The notes: generated from the sequence alone by a model not told the origin. Shown: positions 51,653 to 60,796, counted from the first letter of the stretch. The stretch: DNA of 64,000 nucleotides from Candidatus Paceibacterota bacterium (GCA_035452965.1 DAOTCE010000001.1:124001-188000); one strand, 5' to 3'. Numbers and translations: made by a program.

Positions 51653-54505
51653 ATGGTGAAGAAGTTGTTCCTGCTGGATGGCATGGCGCTGGCGTATCGA
51701 GCGCACTTCGCGTTCATCCACCGCCCCATCCTCACCTCCAAAGGCGTCAACACCTCCGCCCTCTACGGCTTTACCCAAACGCTGCTGGACATCCTCCAGA
51801 ACCAGCAGCCGACGCATTTGGGGGTTGCCTTCGACACCGCCGCGCCGACGCAGCGGCATGCGGAGTTCGCCGATTACAAGGCCAACCGGGAGGAGATGCC
51901 GGAGGAACTCAGCGCGGCGCTGCCCCATGTCCGGCGGATGGTGGAGGCGCTGAACGTCCCCGTGCTGATCTGCGACGGCTACGAAGCCGACGACATTATC
52001 GGCACGCTGGTCCGCCGCGCCGGGCAGGAAGGCTTTCAATCTTACATGGTTACATCCGACAAGGACTTCGGACAACTCGTCACCGCCGGCACCTTCATCT
52101 TCAAACCCTCGCGGAGCGGTGAGGGGGCGGAAGTGCTGGGCCCCCCGGAGATTCAGGCCCGCTGGGGTGTGCAATGCCCCGAGCAGCTTGTGGATGTGCT
52201 CGCGTTAATGGGCGACGCGTCGGACAATATCCCGGGAGTGCCGGGCATCGGCGAGAAGACGGCCATGAAGCTCATCGGGCAGTATGGCACGCTGGATAAC
52301 CTGCTGTCGCATGCGGGCGAATTGACCGGGCGGCTCAAGCAAACCCTGGAGACGAACCGTGAGCAGGCGCTGCTCTCCAAACGCCTGGCCACGATCATCT
52401 GCGACGCTCCCTGTGGAGTCGAGTTGGACGCGCTGAAAGTGCAGCCTCCAAACGAAGAGAAACTGAAGAGCCTGCTGGTCGAGTTCGAATTCAACTCCAT
52501 CGGGCGCCGTTTATTCGGCGAGGACTTCAAAGCCGGGCGCGGAGGGGGATTGCCGAAGGAAGAAGGCACAACGCAGAAGCCATCGGCGGCTGCGGCGGGT
52601 GGGACGATGGGCGAGCAGTTGGTGCTCGTGTCGGAGACTGAAGGTGTGGCGGAGGAACCGATAGCGGAACCGGCTGCGACCTCGGCGAACCTCAAGACCA
52701 TCGCCGAGGTGCCGCACGAATATCATCTGGCGGCCACGCCCGCCGACCGCGCCAGGCTGATTAAGACCTTGCAGAAGCTCGACTCGTTCTGCTTCGACAC
52801 CGAGACCACCAGCCTCGACCCCAAGGCCGCGCGCCTGGTGGGCCTGGCGTTTTCGTTCAAGCCACACACGGGTTATTACGTCCCTGTGCCGCAGGACGCA
52901 GCCGGGGCCCGGCGTCTGCTGGAGGAGTTCCGCCCGGTGCTGGAATCAGATGCGATCGAGAAAGCAGGGCACAACCTCAAGTTCGATATTAGCGTCCTGC
53001 GGTGGCAGGGCGTCTCGGTGGGCGGCAAGCTCTTCGACACGATGATCGCGCACAGCCTCATCGAGCCGGAAATGCGCCACGGCATGGATTACCTGTCCGA
53101 GGTCTATCTCGCCTACACGCCCATCCCGATCACCAAACTGATCGGCGATCCGAAGGCCGGCCAGGTTAACATGGCCGATGTGCCGGCGGCCAAAGCCGCC
53201 GAATACTCCGCCGAGGATGCCGACGTGACCTGGCAGCTCCGCGCGGTGCTCGAACCGCTTCTGAAGCAGAAGGGGCAGGAACGGGTCTTTTACGAGGTCG
53301 AATCCCCCCTCATCCCGGTGTTGGTGGACATGGAATTCGAGGGCATTAAGGTGGACGCCGCCGCGCTGGCCGAGTTCGCCGCACAGCTCTCCAAAGAGAT
53401 GGATGAGGCGGAGAAGACCATTTACCGCCTTGCCGGGACCACGTTCAACCTCAATTCACCCCGCCAATTGGGCCAGGTCCTCTTCGACTTGCTCAAGCTC
53501 GGCAACGCCCCGAAAAAGACCAGGACCGGCCAATACGCCACCGACGAGCAAACGCTGACCGCGCTGGCCGCCGACCATGAAATCGTCCAGCGCCTGCTCG
53601 AATACCGCGCGGCCTCGAAACTCAAATCCACCTACGCCGACGCCTTGCCCGAGGCGATCTGGCCCAGGACCGGCCGCGTCCACACCACCTACAACCAGGT
53701 GATGACCTCCACCGGGCGGCTCAACTCCCAGAACCCGAACCTGCAGAACATCCCCATCCGCACCGAGCGAGGGCAGGAAATCCGCAAGGCCTTCGTGCCC
53801 CGTGGTCCCAGGTATCGGCTGTTGTCGGCGGACTATTCGCAGATCGAACTGCGCATCCTCGCCGCCCTCAGCCATGAGGCGGCCATGCTGGAAGCGTTCG
53901 AGGCCGGCGCGGACATCCACGCGGCGACCGCGGCAAGGGTGTTTGGCGTGCCTTCCGACGCGGTGGAGCCCGAGATGCGCCGCAAGGCCAAGATGGTCAA
54001 CTTCGGCATCGCCTACGGCATGTCCGCCTTCGGTTTGTCACAGCGCCTCGGCATCCCGCGGGCTGAAGCGGGCGAGATCATAGATCAGTATTTCAGGCAA
54101 TTCCCCGGCATCCGCCGCTACATGGACGAGACCATCGAGTTTGCACGAAAGAAGGGCTACGTGGAGACGGTCACCGGCCGCCGCCGTTACTTGCGCGACA
54201 TCCGCTCCGCCAACAACACTATTCGTGGCGCCGCCGAGCGCAACGCCATCAACGCCCCCATCCAGGGCACCGCCGCGGATATGATCAAGCTGGCCATGAT
54301 CAACCTCCACCGCGAGCTGGCCCGCCGGAACCTCAAGACCCGGATGCTCCTCCAGGTCCACGACGAACTCGTCTTCGACCTCTACCTGCCGGAAGAGCAG
54401 GAAGTCCTGCCGCTGGTCGAGGAGAAGATGAAGACGGCCATCCAGTTGGACGTGCCAATGGCGGTGGAGATGGGGACGGGCGGGAATTGGCTGGAAGCGC
54501 ATTGA
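51653..54505 (+). CDS. polA: DNA polymerase I
   Basis: 950 residues with all three activities. The 5'-3' exonuclease domain is at 1-290 (LLDGMALAYRAHFA; DGYEADDIIGTL; GDASDNIPGVPGIGEKTA). The proofreading 3'-5' exonuclease has its DxE pair intact in FCFDTETTSLDP, plus HNLKFDISVL and YSAEDADVTWQL (about 380-560). The polymerase domain has DYSQIELRILAALS, RRKAKMVNFGIAYGMS (O-helix Lys/Tyr region) and LLQVHDELVFD (catalytic Asp). A linker of about 60 residues near 300-360 is low-complexity. It acts in Okazaki-fragment maturation and repair. Confidence 0.95.
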   Translation: MVKKLFLLDGMALAYRAHFAFIHRPILTSKGVNTSALYGFTQTLLDILQNQQPTHLGVAFDTAAPTQRHAEFADYKANREEMPEELSAALPHVRRMVEALNVPVLICDGYEADDIIGTLVRRAGQEGFQSYMVTSDKDFGQLVTAGTFIFKPSRSGEGAEVLGPPEIQARWGVQCPEQLVDVLALMGDASDNIPGVPGIGEKTAMKLIGQYGTLDNLLSHAGELTGRLKQTLETNREQALLSKRLATIICDAPCGVELDALKVQPPNEEKLKSLLVEFEFNSIGRRLFGEDFKAGRGGGLPKEEGTTQKPSAAAAGGTMGEQLVLVSETEGVAEEPIAEPAATSANLKTIAEVPHEYHLAATPADRARLIKTLQKLDSFCFDTETTSLDPKAARLVGLAFSFKPHTGYYVPVPQDAAGARRLLEEFRPVLESDAIEKAGHNLKFDISVLRWQGVSVGGKLFDTMIAHSLIEPEMRHGMDYLSEVYLAYTPIPITKLIGDPKAGQVNMADVPAAKAAEYSAEDADVTWQLRAVLEPLLKQKGQERVFYEVESPLIPVLVDMEFEGIKVDAAALAEFAAQLSKEMDEAEKTIYRLAGTTFNLNSPRQLGQVLFDLLKLGNAPKKTRTGQYATDEQTLTALAADHEIVQRLLEYRAASKLKSTYADALPEAIWPRTGRVHTTYNQVMTSTGRLNSQNPNLQNIPIRTERGQEIRKAFVPRGPRYRLLSADYSQIELRILAALSHEAAMLEAFEAGADIHAATAARVFGVPSDAVEPEMRRKAKMVNFGIAYGMSAFGLSQRLGIPRAEAGEIIDQYFRQFPGIRRYMDETIEFARKKGYVETVTGRRRYLRDIRSANNTIRGAAERNAINAPIQGTAADMIKLAMINLHRELARRNLKTRMLLQVHDELVFDLYLPEEQEVLPLVEEKMKTAIQLDVPMAVEMGTGGNWLEAH

Positions 54506-54948
54506 AACCTCCCTGGGCGTGGGAGGCGAGGATGGGCGCGGGTGCTTAGCGGAATGGGGCTTTAGTGCGGGAATCCGCAAATCCGCGAATGTATTGCCTA
54601 TTCGCAGTGCATTCCAACTCTCTGTCCGACGGAATAGCCACCTGCCGTGACCCCCGATGTTCCGGTGTCTATTTGGAGGGGCCCCGGTGTGGTTCCCATG
54701 GGGGTCGGGCCCCATGGGAACCACACCGGGGCCCCTCCATCCAGGCCAAGGAGTCACTCCGGGACCGCTGGCTGCAGGGGCTTGGTGGGGCGGGCCGGCC
54801 CGGAAACCAACCGTATCGTGCCAGGGACACACATATAAGCCCTGGAATGGCAATGGGTTCCGACGGGCGTGGATTCAGCCCCGGCGGGCCAGTAACCGGT
54901 GTGGAAATACGTGAGCCCGTTTAGGCGCCCGGATCGGGCGAGCGGGGG
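54506..54948. other. 443 bp convergent intergenic region with palindromic repeat
   Basis: It lies between the 3' ends of polA and the kinase-like gene. It holds palindrome copy 3 (54674-54739). Several short open frames cross the repeat, but none looks like a protein gene. Confidence 0.6.
54674..54739. repeat. Palindromic repeat, copy 3 (30-bp perfect arms)
   Basis: Left arm 54674-54703, loop GTCGGG (54704-54709), right arm 54710-54739; all 30 positions pair. The inner 19 bases CGGTGTGGTTCCCATGGGG match copy 1's left arm, and the outer TGGAGGGGCCC extension is unique to this copy. Between convergent genes it could also serve as a two-way transcription stop. Confidence 0.95.
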
Positions 54949-55806
54949 CTAGATGTAAAGCGCGGCCTGAAGTTCACGGACCATTACCCCAACGAACGGG
55001 TAACGGCGTTCGGGGAGGTATTCCAGGCAGCGGAGGATAACCTTTTCCAGGCTGGCGGGGATGTCGGCATTGTATTGGCGGGGCGCCACCAGGGCGGTGC
55101 GGTCGAGTTGCCGGCTCAGAATCTCGCCCGGGGTGTCGCCCGGAAACGGCTTCTGGTGAGTGAGCAGCTCGTAGGCGGCGACGCCGTAGGAAAAGATGTC
55201 CACGCGGTGGGTGATCGGCTTGCCTTGCAGTTGCTCTGGCGCCATGTAGGCGGGCGTGCCCGGGTTCCTCTTCGACGCCTTCTTCGGCTTCTCCGGAACC
55301 GGCTGGGCGAGGTCAAAGTCCACGAGTCGAACGCTGGCGTTGCGGGAGACAAGGACGTTCTCGGGCTTGAAATCCAGGTGCATGAAGCCGTTGTCATGCA
55401 TGTGTTCGAGACCCTCCGCCATGTCTATAAGGATCTGGGCGACGTTCTCGAGCAGGACGGAGTCCTGGCGGGCGTGGAGCTCCTTGAGGTTGGAGGCCTC
55501 GACGTAGTCCATCAGCAGGTAAGGCTGCCCCTTGATGGAGCCGTGCTCGACGTAGCCGACAATGTGGTCGTGATCGCCGATCTTGGAGAGGATGTCGGCC
55601 CCGCGCAGGAAACGCCGCCGGGCCAGGAGGTTGAAGCGCAGCCGCTCGTGCATGCGGCGCAGCGCGTAGGGCTTCTGCCGTTCATCCGTCGCGAGCCAGA
55701 TGTCGGCCATGCCGCCACTGTTGATGAGCTCCTGCAAATAGAACCGGCCAAACGGCCCCGCCGAAGGCTTCTCGTCAGCACCCGACCTGTTCGCTTTGCC
55801 AAACAC
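54949..55806 (-). CDS. Ser/Thr protein kinase-like protein, probable pseudokinase
   Basis: 285 residues covering one eukaryotic-type kinase domain. The glycine loop is INSGGMADIWLA (about 28-39). The VAIK lysine is replaced by Arg50 (YALR) and the helix-C Glu by Gly69 (RFLRGADIL). The catalytic-loop Asp145 and Asn150 remain (HLDFKPEN, not HRD), and DFG reads DFD (163-165). APE is kept as MAPEQL. Loss of both salt-bridge residues argues against normal ATP use, though Arg-for-Lys kinases with residual activity are conceivable. There is no membrane segment or sensor domain. Confidence 0.78.
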   Translation of the reverse strand: MFGKANRSGADEKPSAGPFGRFYLQELINSGGMADIWLATDERQKPYALRRMHERLRFNLLARRRFLRGADILSKIGDHDHIVGYVEHGSIKGQPYLLMDYVEASNLKELHARQDSVLLENVAQILIDMAEGLEHMHDNGFMHLDFKPENVLVSRNASVRLVDFDLAQPVPEKPKKASKRNPGTPAYMAPEQLQGKPITHRVDIFSYGVAAYELLTHQKPFPGDTPGEILSRQLDRTALVAPRQYNADIPASLEKVILRCLEYLPERRYPFVGVMVRELQAALYI

Positions 55807-55892
55807 CGATTCTGTTTATCATAGCCGCGGGCTCTTGGCCACTCCGAAAGCGCGCTTGGCAAGGGCAGCCGCCTGTGTTAGAGGATGCCGCG

Positions 55893-56645
55893 ATGCGGAC
55901 GCTGGGAGCGTTGGCGGATTCAATCAAGGGCTGGCTGGATGCCGGGTTGGCATTGCTCTACCCGGAGGTCTGCCAGCTTTGCGAGCAGGCGCGGGCGACG
56001 CCGGCGGAGAGCTTTGTGTGCAGCGGCTGCCGCGCCAGGGTGCGGTTCATCCAGCCGCCGTTGTGCGAGCGGTGCGGGCGACCGTTTGAGGGGGACATCA
56101 CCACCCAATTCGAGTGCGCCAATTGCCAGGAGCTCGACTGGCATTTCAGTTGGGCTCGCTCCGCGGTGGCGGCGCGTGGAGTGGTGCTGGAGACGATGAA
56201 AGGCTACAAATACCGGGGAGCCCTGTGGTTCGAGCCGTTTCTGGCCGAGCTGCTGATTCGCGCGGCCGGGCCCGTGTTGGACGGGCAGAAGCCGGATATG
56301 ATCGTGCCCGTGCCGCTGTATCCCGCCAAAGAGCGCGAACGCGAGTTCAACCAGGCTGAGCGCCTGGCCGACCGGCTGGGCGCGGCGACGCAGATCCCCG
56401 TGAGCAAACGGCTGCTGCGCCGCGTCCGCCCCACGCGCACCCAAACGCGGCTGAACCGCTCGGAGCGCCTGTCCAATGTCCGCAACGCCTTTGCCCTGCG
56501 CGAGGGACAGCAGTTGAATGGCGAGCGCATTGTCTTGCTGGATGACGTTTTCACTACGGGCGCGACGACCGGCGCCTGCGCCCGGGTGCTGGTGGAGGCT
56601 GGAGCGGGGGAAGTTTGCGTCTGGACAGTTGCCCGGGGAGTCTAG
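55893..56645 (+). CDS. comF: ComF-family phosphoribosyltransferase-like protein
   Basis: 250 residues. An N-terminal double zinc finger (CQLCEQ; CSGC; CERCGRPF; CANCQ) precedes a PRTase domain with the PRPP loop IVLLDDVFTTGATTGAC. Conserved PVPLYPAKERERGFNQAE-like sequence is present as VPVPLYPAKEREREFNQAE. The ATG at 55893 with GAGG 8 bp upstream is preferred to a GTG at 55875. ComF proteins act in DNA uptake in competent bacteria; many homologues have no known role. Confidence 0.87.
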   Translation: MRTLGALADSIKGWLDAGLALLYPEVCQLCEQARATPAESFVCSGCRARVRFIQPPLCERCGRPFEGDITTQFECANCQELDWHFSWARSAVAARGVVLETMKGYKYRGALWFEPFLAELLIRAAGPVLDGQKPDMIVPVPLYPAKEREREFNQAERLADRLGAATQIPVSKRLLRRVRPTRTQTRLNRSERLSNVRNAFALREGQQLNGERIVLLDDVFTTGATTGACARVLVEAGAGEVCVWTVARGV

Positions 56646-56751
56646 ATATTATTCACCTGTAGCTTGGAATGAGATTTGTCGTGAATATAGAGGGTGCGAG
56701 GCGGGCGGGAGACGCTTCCCGCTCGGCTTCGGGCTCTAGACCTTTCTGCGC

Positions 56752-57684
56752 GTGACAACGACTTCCTTTACCAAGAGACCGCTGGGCCTGGAAACACCGG
56801 AGCCGGCGGTGACGCCGCCCCCGCCGACCGCCCCGGCGGCGTTCGTCAAGAAGCCCAAGCTGCCCAGCCGCAAGTCCCGGAAGAAAGACATTCCCGAGGG
56901 CCTGTGGACCAAGTGCCCGAAGTGCGCCACGATGGTCTTTGACAAGGAGCTGGATGAAAACCTGAAGGTGTGCGCGCAATGCCAGTATCACTTCCCCATC
57001 GGCGCCCGGGAACGGATCCATTCGCTGGTGGAGACCTGCACCTTCGAGGAGATGGACGCCGGGATGACCAGCGTGGACGTGCTCAAGTTCACCGGAGTGG
57101 CGTCCTACACCGCGAAGCTGGAAAGCTACCAGAAATCCACCGGCCTGAAGGACGCGGTGTTGACGGGCATCTGCAAGATCGGCGAGCAGCGGGCGGCGCT
57201 GGGCGTGATGGACTTCAGTTTCCTCGGCGGCTCCATGGGATCGGTGGTCGGCGAGAAACTGGCGCGGCTGATCGAGAAGGCTTCCGAGAAGACCTTGCCG
57301 CTCATCATTATTTCCACCAGTGGCGGGGCGCGCATGTACGAGGGCATGTTCAGCCTGATGCAAATGGCCAAGACCTGCGGCGCGCTGGCGTATCATGCCC
57401 AGGCCAGGCTGCCGTATATCAGCGTGCTCACGCATCCGACGACGGCTGGGGTGATGGCCAGCTTCGCCGGCGTGGGCGACCTGATCATCGCCGAACCGGG
57501 GGCCATGGTCGGATTCGCCGGCCCGCGTGTCATCAAAGACACTACCCAGGCGGAATTGCCGCCGGGTTTCCAGACCGCCGAGTTTTTGCTCGACCACGGT
57601 CTGATAGATGCCATTGTGCCGCGCAGGGAGATGAAGACGCGGCTAATCGAGTATCTCCGGTATCTGACCAACGGGCAGCGGTGA
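56752..57684 (+). CDS. accD: Acetyl-CoA carboxylase carboxyltransferase subunit beta
   Basis: 310 residues with a GTG start. The first 35 residues are a Pro-rich lead. The four-Cys zinc ribbon follows (WTKCPKCATMVF and VCAQCQYHFPIG), then the crotonase-like transferase domain with GSVVGEKLARLIE, the ISTSGGARMYEG oxyanion segment and SVLTHPTTAGVMASFA. It transfers CO2 from carboxybiotin to acetyl-CoA in fatty acid synthesis. This uses biotin, whose synthesis genes bioA/bioF lie 40 kb away. The stop overlaps the next open frame's GTG at 57681. Confidence 0.94.
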   Translation: MTTTSFTKRPLGLETPEPAVTPPPPTAPAAFVKKPKLPSRKSRKKDIPEGLWTKCPKCATMVFDKELDENLKVCAQCQYHFPIGARERIHSLVETCTFEEMDAGMTSVDVLKFTGVASYTAKLESYQKSTGLKDAVLTGICKIGEQRAALGVMDFSFLGGSMGSVVGEKLARLIEKASEKTLPLIIISTSGGARMYEGMFSLMQMAKTCGALAYHAQARLPYISVLTHPTTAGVMASFAGVGDLIIAEPGAMVGFAGPRVIKDTTQAELPPGFQTAEFLLDHGLIDAIVPRREMKTRLIEYLRYLTNGQR

Positions 57685-57689
57685 GGAGC

Positions 57690-57712
57690 CAAGTCCGAAA
57701 TCCGAAGCCCGA
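57690..57712. repeat. CCGAA iteron run at the hydrolase gene start
   Basis: Three related units, TCCGAAA, TCCGAAG and CCCGAAG, follow directly after the accD stop. The same motif class makes up the tandem iteron at 16814-16841. Read in frame it gives the RSQVRNPKPE type of peptide. Confidence 0.6.
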
Positions 57713-57734
57713 AGCCTGGCCCCGGAACACTGAT

Positions 57735-59804
57735 TTGCGGCGGCTGTCCGCGCTTGCCGCGTGCCTGCTGCTGGGGTGTCTCGGATTCTCGGGTCTGGCG
57801 GCTGAGCCGCAGCAGGGTCAACCGGAAGCCCCGCCGGCATTCAGGGATCTCAATACACCGCGCGAGTTTCCGAACATTGTTTCGCGCGAGGATTGGCAGC
57901 TGCGGGCCAAAGCGATCCGCGAGCAGGTCCTGGTGAGCTGCGGCCTGTGGCCGATGCCGCATAAGACCCCCTTGCAGTCCCAGGTTTTCGGCAAGATGGA
58001 GCGTGACGGCTACAGCGTGGAGAAAGTCTATCTCCAGACCCTGCCTGGCTTCTACCTCGGGGGGAATCTGTATCGCCCGCTCGGGCGTGGGCCGGGGCCG
58101 TTTCCCGCCATTCTAAACCCGCATGGGCACTGGAAGGAGGGCCGGCTGGCCGATGGGACCAACGGCAGTGTCGCGGCCCGTTGCATCAGCTTCGCGCGCC
58201 AGGGCATGATCGCCTTCTCCTACGACATGGTCGGCTACAACGACACCTTCTTCCCCGACCACGGCGATGTGCCGGCGGAGCAGTTCTACGTGCGTCACCG
58301 CCGTTTTGCCACCAACCAGGTCAACCTCCTGTGGAACATCAGCCTGATGGGGTTCCAAACCTGGAACAGCATCCGCGCGCTGGATTTCCTTGAATCCCTG
58401 CCGGACGTGAACCGCAAGCGGCTCGCCTGCACGGGCGCCTCCGGCGGTGGCACGCAGACGTTCATGCTCGGCGCGGCGGACGACCGGCTTGCGGCGCAGG
58501 CGCCGGTGGTGATGGTGTCGCACAGCATGCAAGGGGGCTGCAGTTGCGAAAACGCGCCCGGACTGCGTGTTGACTACTCGAACATGGAAATCGCCGCTGC
58601 CGCCGCGCCACGCCCCCAGATACTCGTCGCCGCCAGCGGGGATTGGACCAAGGACACGCTGACGGTCGAAGGCCCCGCCATCGAGGGCATCTATCGTCTC
58701 CTCCAAGCCCCGGACCGGCTGCGTTATCTCCGCTTTGACTACCGCCACAATTACAACCAGACCAGCCGTGAGGCGGTCTATGACTGGTTCGGGAAGTGGC
58801 TGCTGAAGCGTTCCGACCCCATTTCGCTCAAAGAGGCGCCGTATGAAAAGGAGCCGGACGCCAACCTGCGCGTGTTCCCCGGCGCCGAGCTCCCCGCCGC
58901 CGCGGTGAGCGAGGCGCGCCTCATTCAACGGCTGAAGGATTCTCACCGCGCACAATGGGAATCGCTGAGGGTACGGAACAAGGCCGGCCTGAAGGAATTC
59001 AAGCGGATCATGGAACCGGCCTGGCGGCACACGCTGCTCGTGCAGTGGCCAGTCAGCCGGGCGCGCAGCCAGGCCCAGGAGGTGAAGGAGTCCGCCGGAT
59101 TCACCTCCGCGACCCTTCGGATCAGCCGTTCAGAAGATGCCCCGCACATGCTGGCAACTTACTGGGCTCCGCCCGGCATTCTCACAAACCCCGCGCCCAG
59201 GATTGTGGTGATCGCCAGCGACCAACAGACCCCGCCGCCGCCCGCCTCGGCCGCCCCCGCAGGTCTGCCGCTGGCGCTGCTCCAGCGCGGCCTGGCGGTG
59301 CTGGTGGTGGATCGCTTCAGCACCGGCAACCCGCCTAACCAGTTCACCAACTTCTTCGGGACTTACAACCGCACCATGCTCCAGGAGCGGGTGCGCGACC
59401 TGTTAACGGTCTGCGCGGTTGCCGGCGCGGGCCCGGATCCACGCGGGCCACGGTCTTTCGATGTAATGCTCTGGGGCAACGGCCGGGCCGGTCTCTGGGC
59501 CCTGTTGGCGGCGCCAGGGGCCAACGCAGTTGTCGCCGATTGCCGCCAGCTCGATGTTGCCAGTGATGAGGCCCTGCTTGCGCCCGACCTGTTTTGCCCG
59601 GGCATCCGCAACATCGGCACCTTCGAGGCCGGCGCGGTGCTCGCGGCGCCGCACCGCTTGCTGCTGCACAACACCGGCGCGGATTTCCCGACAGACGCGA
59701 TTCGCTCCGCCTACCGGGCCCTGGGGGCAAGCGACAAATTGCGCGTGGTCGCCGCTCCCCTGCCGGAGGCGGAACTGGCGCGCTGGGCCGGCCAACTCAA
59801 CTAG
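57735..59804 (+). CDS. Secreted tandem alpha/beta-hydrolase (acetyl xylan esterase-like)
   Basis: About 689 residues from a TTG at 57735, which gives a clean signal peptide (MRRLSALAACLLLGCLGF, cleavage near LAAEP). A GTG at 57681 is possible but would translate the iteron run. The first hydrolase half has NPHGHW, the nucleophile Ser236 in TGASGGGTQ, Asp303 in ASGDWT and His338 in YRHNY. The second half (from about 480) repeats the fold, but the elbow reads WGNGRAG, without Ser. The family includes carbohydrate esterases and peptidases, and export suggests polysaccharide deacetylation. The start is uncertain. Confidence 0.72.
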   Translation: MRRLSALAACLLLGCLGFSGLAAEPQQGQPEAPPAFRDLNTPREFPNIVSREDWQLRAKAIREQVLVSCGLWPMPHKTPLQSQVFGKMERDGYSVEKVYLQTLPGFYLGGNLYRPLGRGPGPFPAILNPHGHWKEGRLADGTNGSVAARCISFARQGMIAFSYDMVGYNDTFFPDHGDVPAEQFYVRHRRFATNQVNLLWNISLMGFQTWNSIRALDFLESLPDVNRKRLACTGASGGGTQTFMLGAADDRLAAQAPVVMVSHSMQGGCSCENAPGLRVDYSNMEIAAAAAPRPQILVAASGDWTKDTLTVEGPAIEGIYRLLQAPDRLRYLRFDYRHNYNQTSREAVYDWFGKWLLKRSDPISLKEAPYEKEPDANLRVFPGAELPAAAVSEARLIQRLKDSHRAQWESLRVRNKAGLKEFKRIMEPAWRHTLLVQWPVSRARSQAQEVKESAGFTSATLRISRSEDAPHMLATYWAPPGILTNPAPRIVVIASDQQTPPPPASAAPAGLPLALLQRGLAVLVVDRFSTGNPPNQFTNFFGTYNRTMLQERVRDLLTVCAVAGAGPDPRGPRSFDVMLWGNGRAGLWALLAAPGANAVVADCRQLDVASDEALLAPDLFCPGIRNIGTFEAGAVLAAPHRLLLHNTGADFPTDAIRSAYRALGASDKLRVVAAPLPEAELARWAGQLN

Positions 59805-59890
59805 CAAACCTGCCTGCCCGGGGAACCCTGGGGGCCATCGGGCAAATTTGCGCGTGCAATCCGGGGCGCTTGACCTATTTTCATAAACTG

Positions 59891-60796
59891 ATGAAAGGCA
59901 TTATCCTGGCCGGCGGAGCCGGCTCGAGGCTGTTCCCGCTCACCCTGGTGGCGAGCAAACAACTCCAGCCGGTCTATGACAAACCGATGGTGTATTATCC
60001 CTTGACGACGCTCGTCGAAGGCGGCGTCCGGGAGTTCTGCCTTATCTCAACGCCGCAGGATTTGCCTCGCTTCCGCCAGTTGCTGGGGGATGGCAGCGCG
60101 TGGGGACTGACCATTGACTACCGCGAGCAGCCCAAGCCAGAGGGCATCGCCCAGGCCTTTCTGATTGCCGAGAGTTTCATCGGGAAGGACGCCGTCACGC
60201 TGATCCTCGGCGACAATGTGTTCTACGGCGGTGACAGCTTTTACCGGGCTTTCGCCGAGTTCAAGGGGGGCGCGACCATCTTCGGCTACCACGTGAACGA
60301 CCCCGAACGCTACGGCGTGGTGGAATTCGACGCCAGCGGCCAGGCGATTTCCATCGAGGAAAAGCCCAGGCAACCCAAGAGCAACTACGCCGTCCCCGGC
60401 CTCTATCTTTACGACAATAGCGTGGTGACGATCACCCGGAACCTGAAGCCGTCGGCGCGCGGCGAGCTGGAGATCACCGATGTGAACGTCGAATTTTTGC
60501 GGCGCAAGCAACTGCACGTGCACCGGCTCAGCCGCGGGTTCGCCTGGCTGGACGCCGGCACCAGCAGCAGCCTCCACGAAGCCTCGGCCTACGTGCAGAC
60601 AATCGAGAAGCGCGCCGGCATCAAGATCGGCTGCCCGGAGGAGGCGGCGTTCCGGCGCGGCTTCCTGCCGTTGGATCGGCTCGAAGCCTTGTCGGCAGAG
60701 ATGCCCAAATGCGAGTATCGCGAATACCTGGTCGAGGTGATCGCGGAGGCGAAGCGGTTGGGCCGGCAGTCCAACCCGGAGGCGGATAACCAGTGA
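59891..60796 (+). CDS. rmlA: Glucose-1-phosphate thymidylyltransferase
   Basis: 301 residues. The nucleotidyltransferase signature is MKGIILAGGAGSRLFPLT, with KQLQPVYDKPMVYYPL, ILGDNVFYG and VEFDASGQAISIEEKP. It makes dTDP-glucose from dTTP and glucose-1-phosphate, the first step to dTDP-L-rhamnose. The ATG at 59891 opens the operon; the frame upstream belongs to the hydrolase region and is not coding. Its stop overlaps the rmlC GTG. Confidence 0.95.
   Translation: MKGIILAGGAGSRLFPLTLVASKQLQPVYDKPMVYYPLTTLVEGGVREFCLISTPQDLPRFRQLLGDGSAWGLTIDYREQPKPEGIAQAFLIAESFIGKDAVTLILGDNVFYGGDSFYRAFAEFKGGATIFGYHVNDPERYGVVEFDASGQAISIEEKPRQPKSNYAVPGLYLYDNSVVTITRNLKPSARGELEITDVNVEFLRRKQLHVHRLSRGFAWLDAGTSSSLHEASAYVQTIEKRAGIKIGCPEEAAFRRGFLPLDRLEALSAEMPKCEYREYLVEVIAEAKRLGRQSNPEADNQ

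Noticed and set aside
12822..54739. Possible CRISPR from the repeated palindromes
   Set aside because: Only three copies, 16-26 kb apart, with no regular spacers and no cas genes.
56970..57680. N-terminal extension of the secreted hydrolase frame through accD
   Set aside because: accD is clearly coded in another phase, and a signal peptide follows at 57735.
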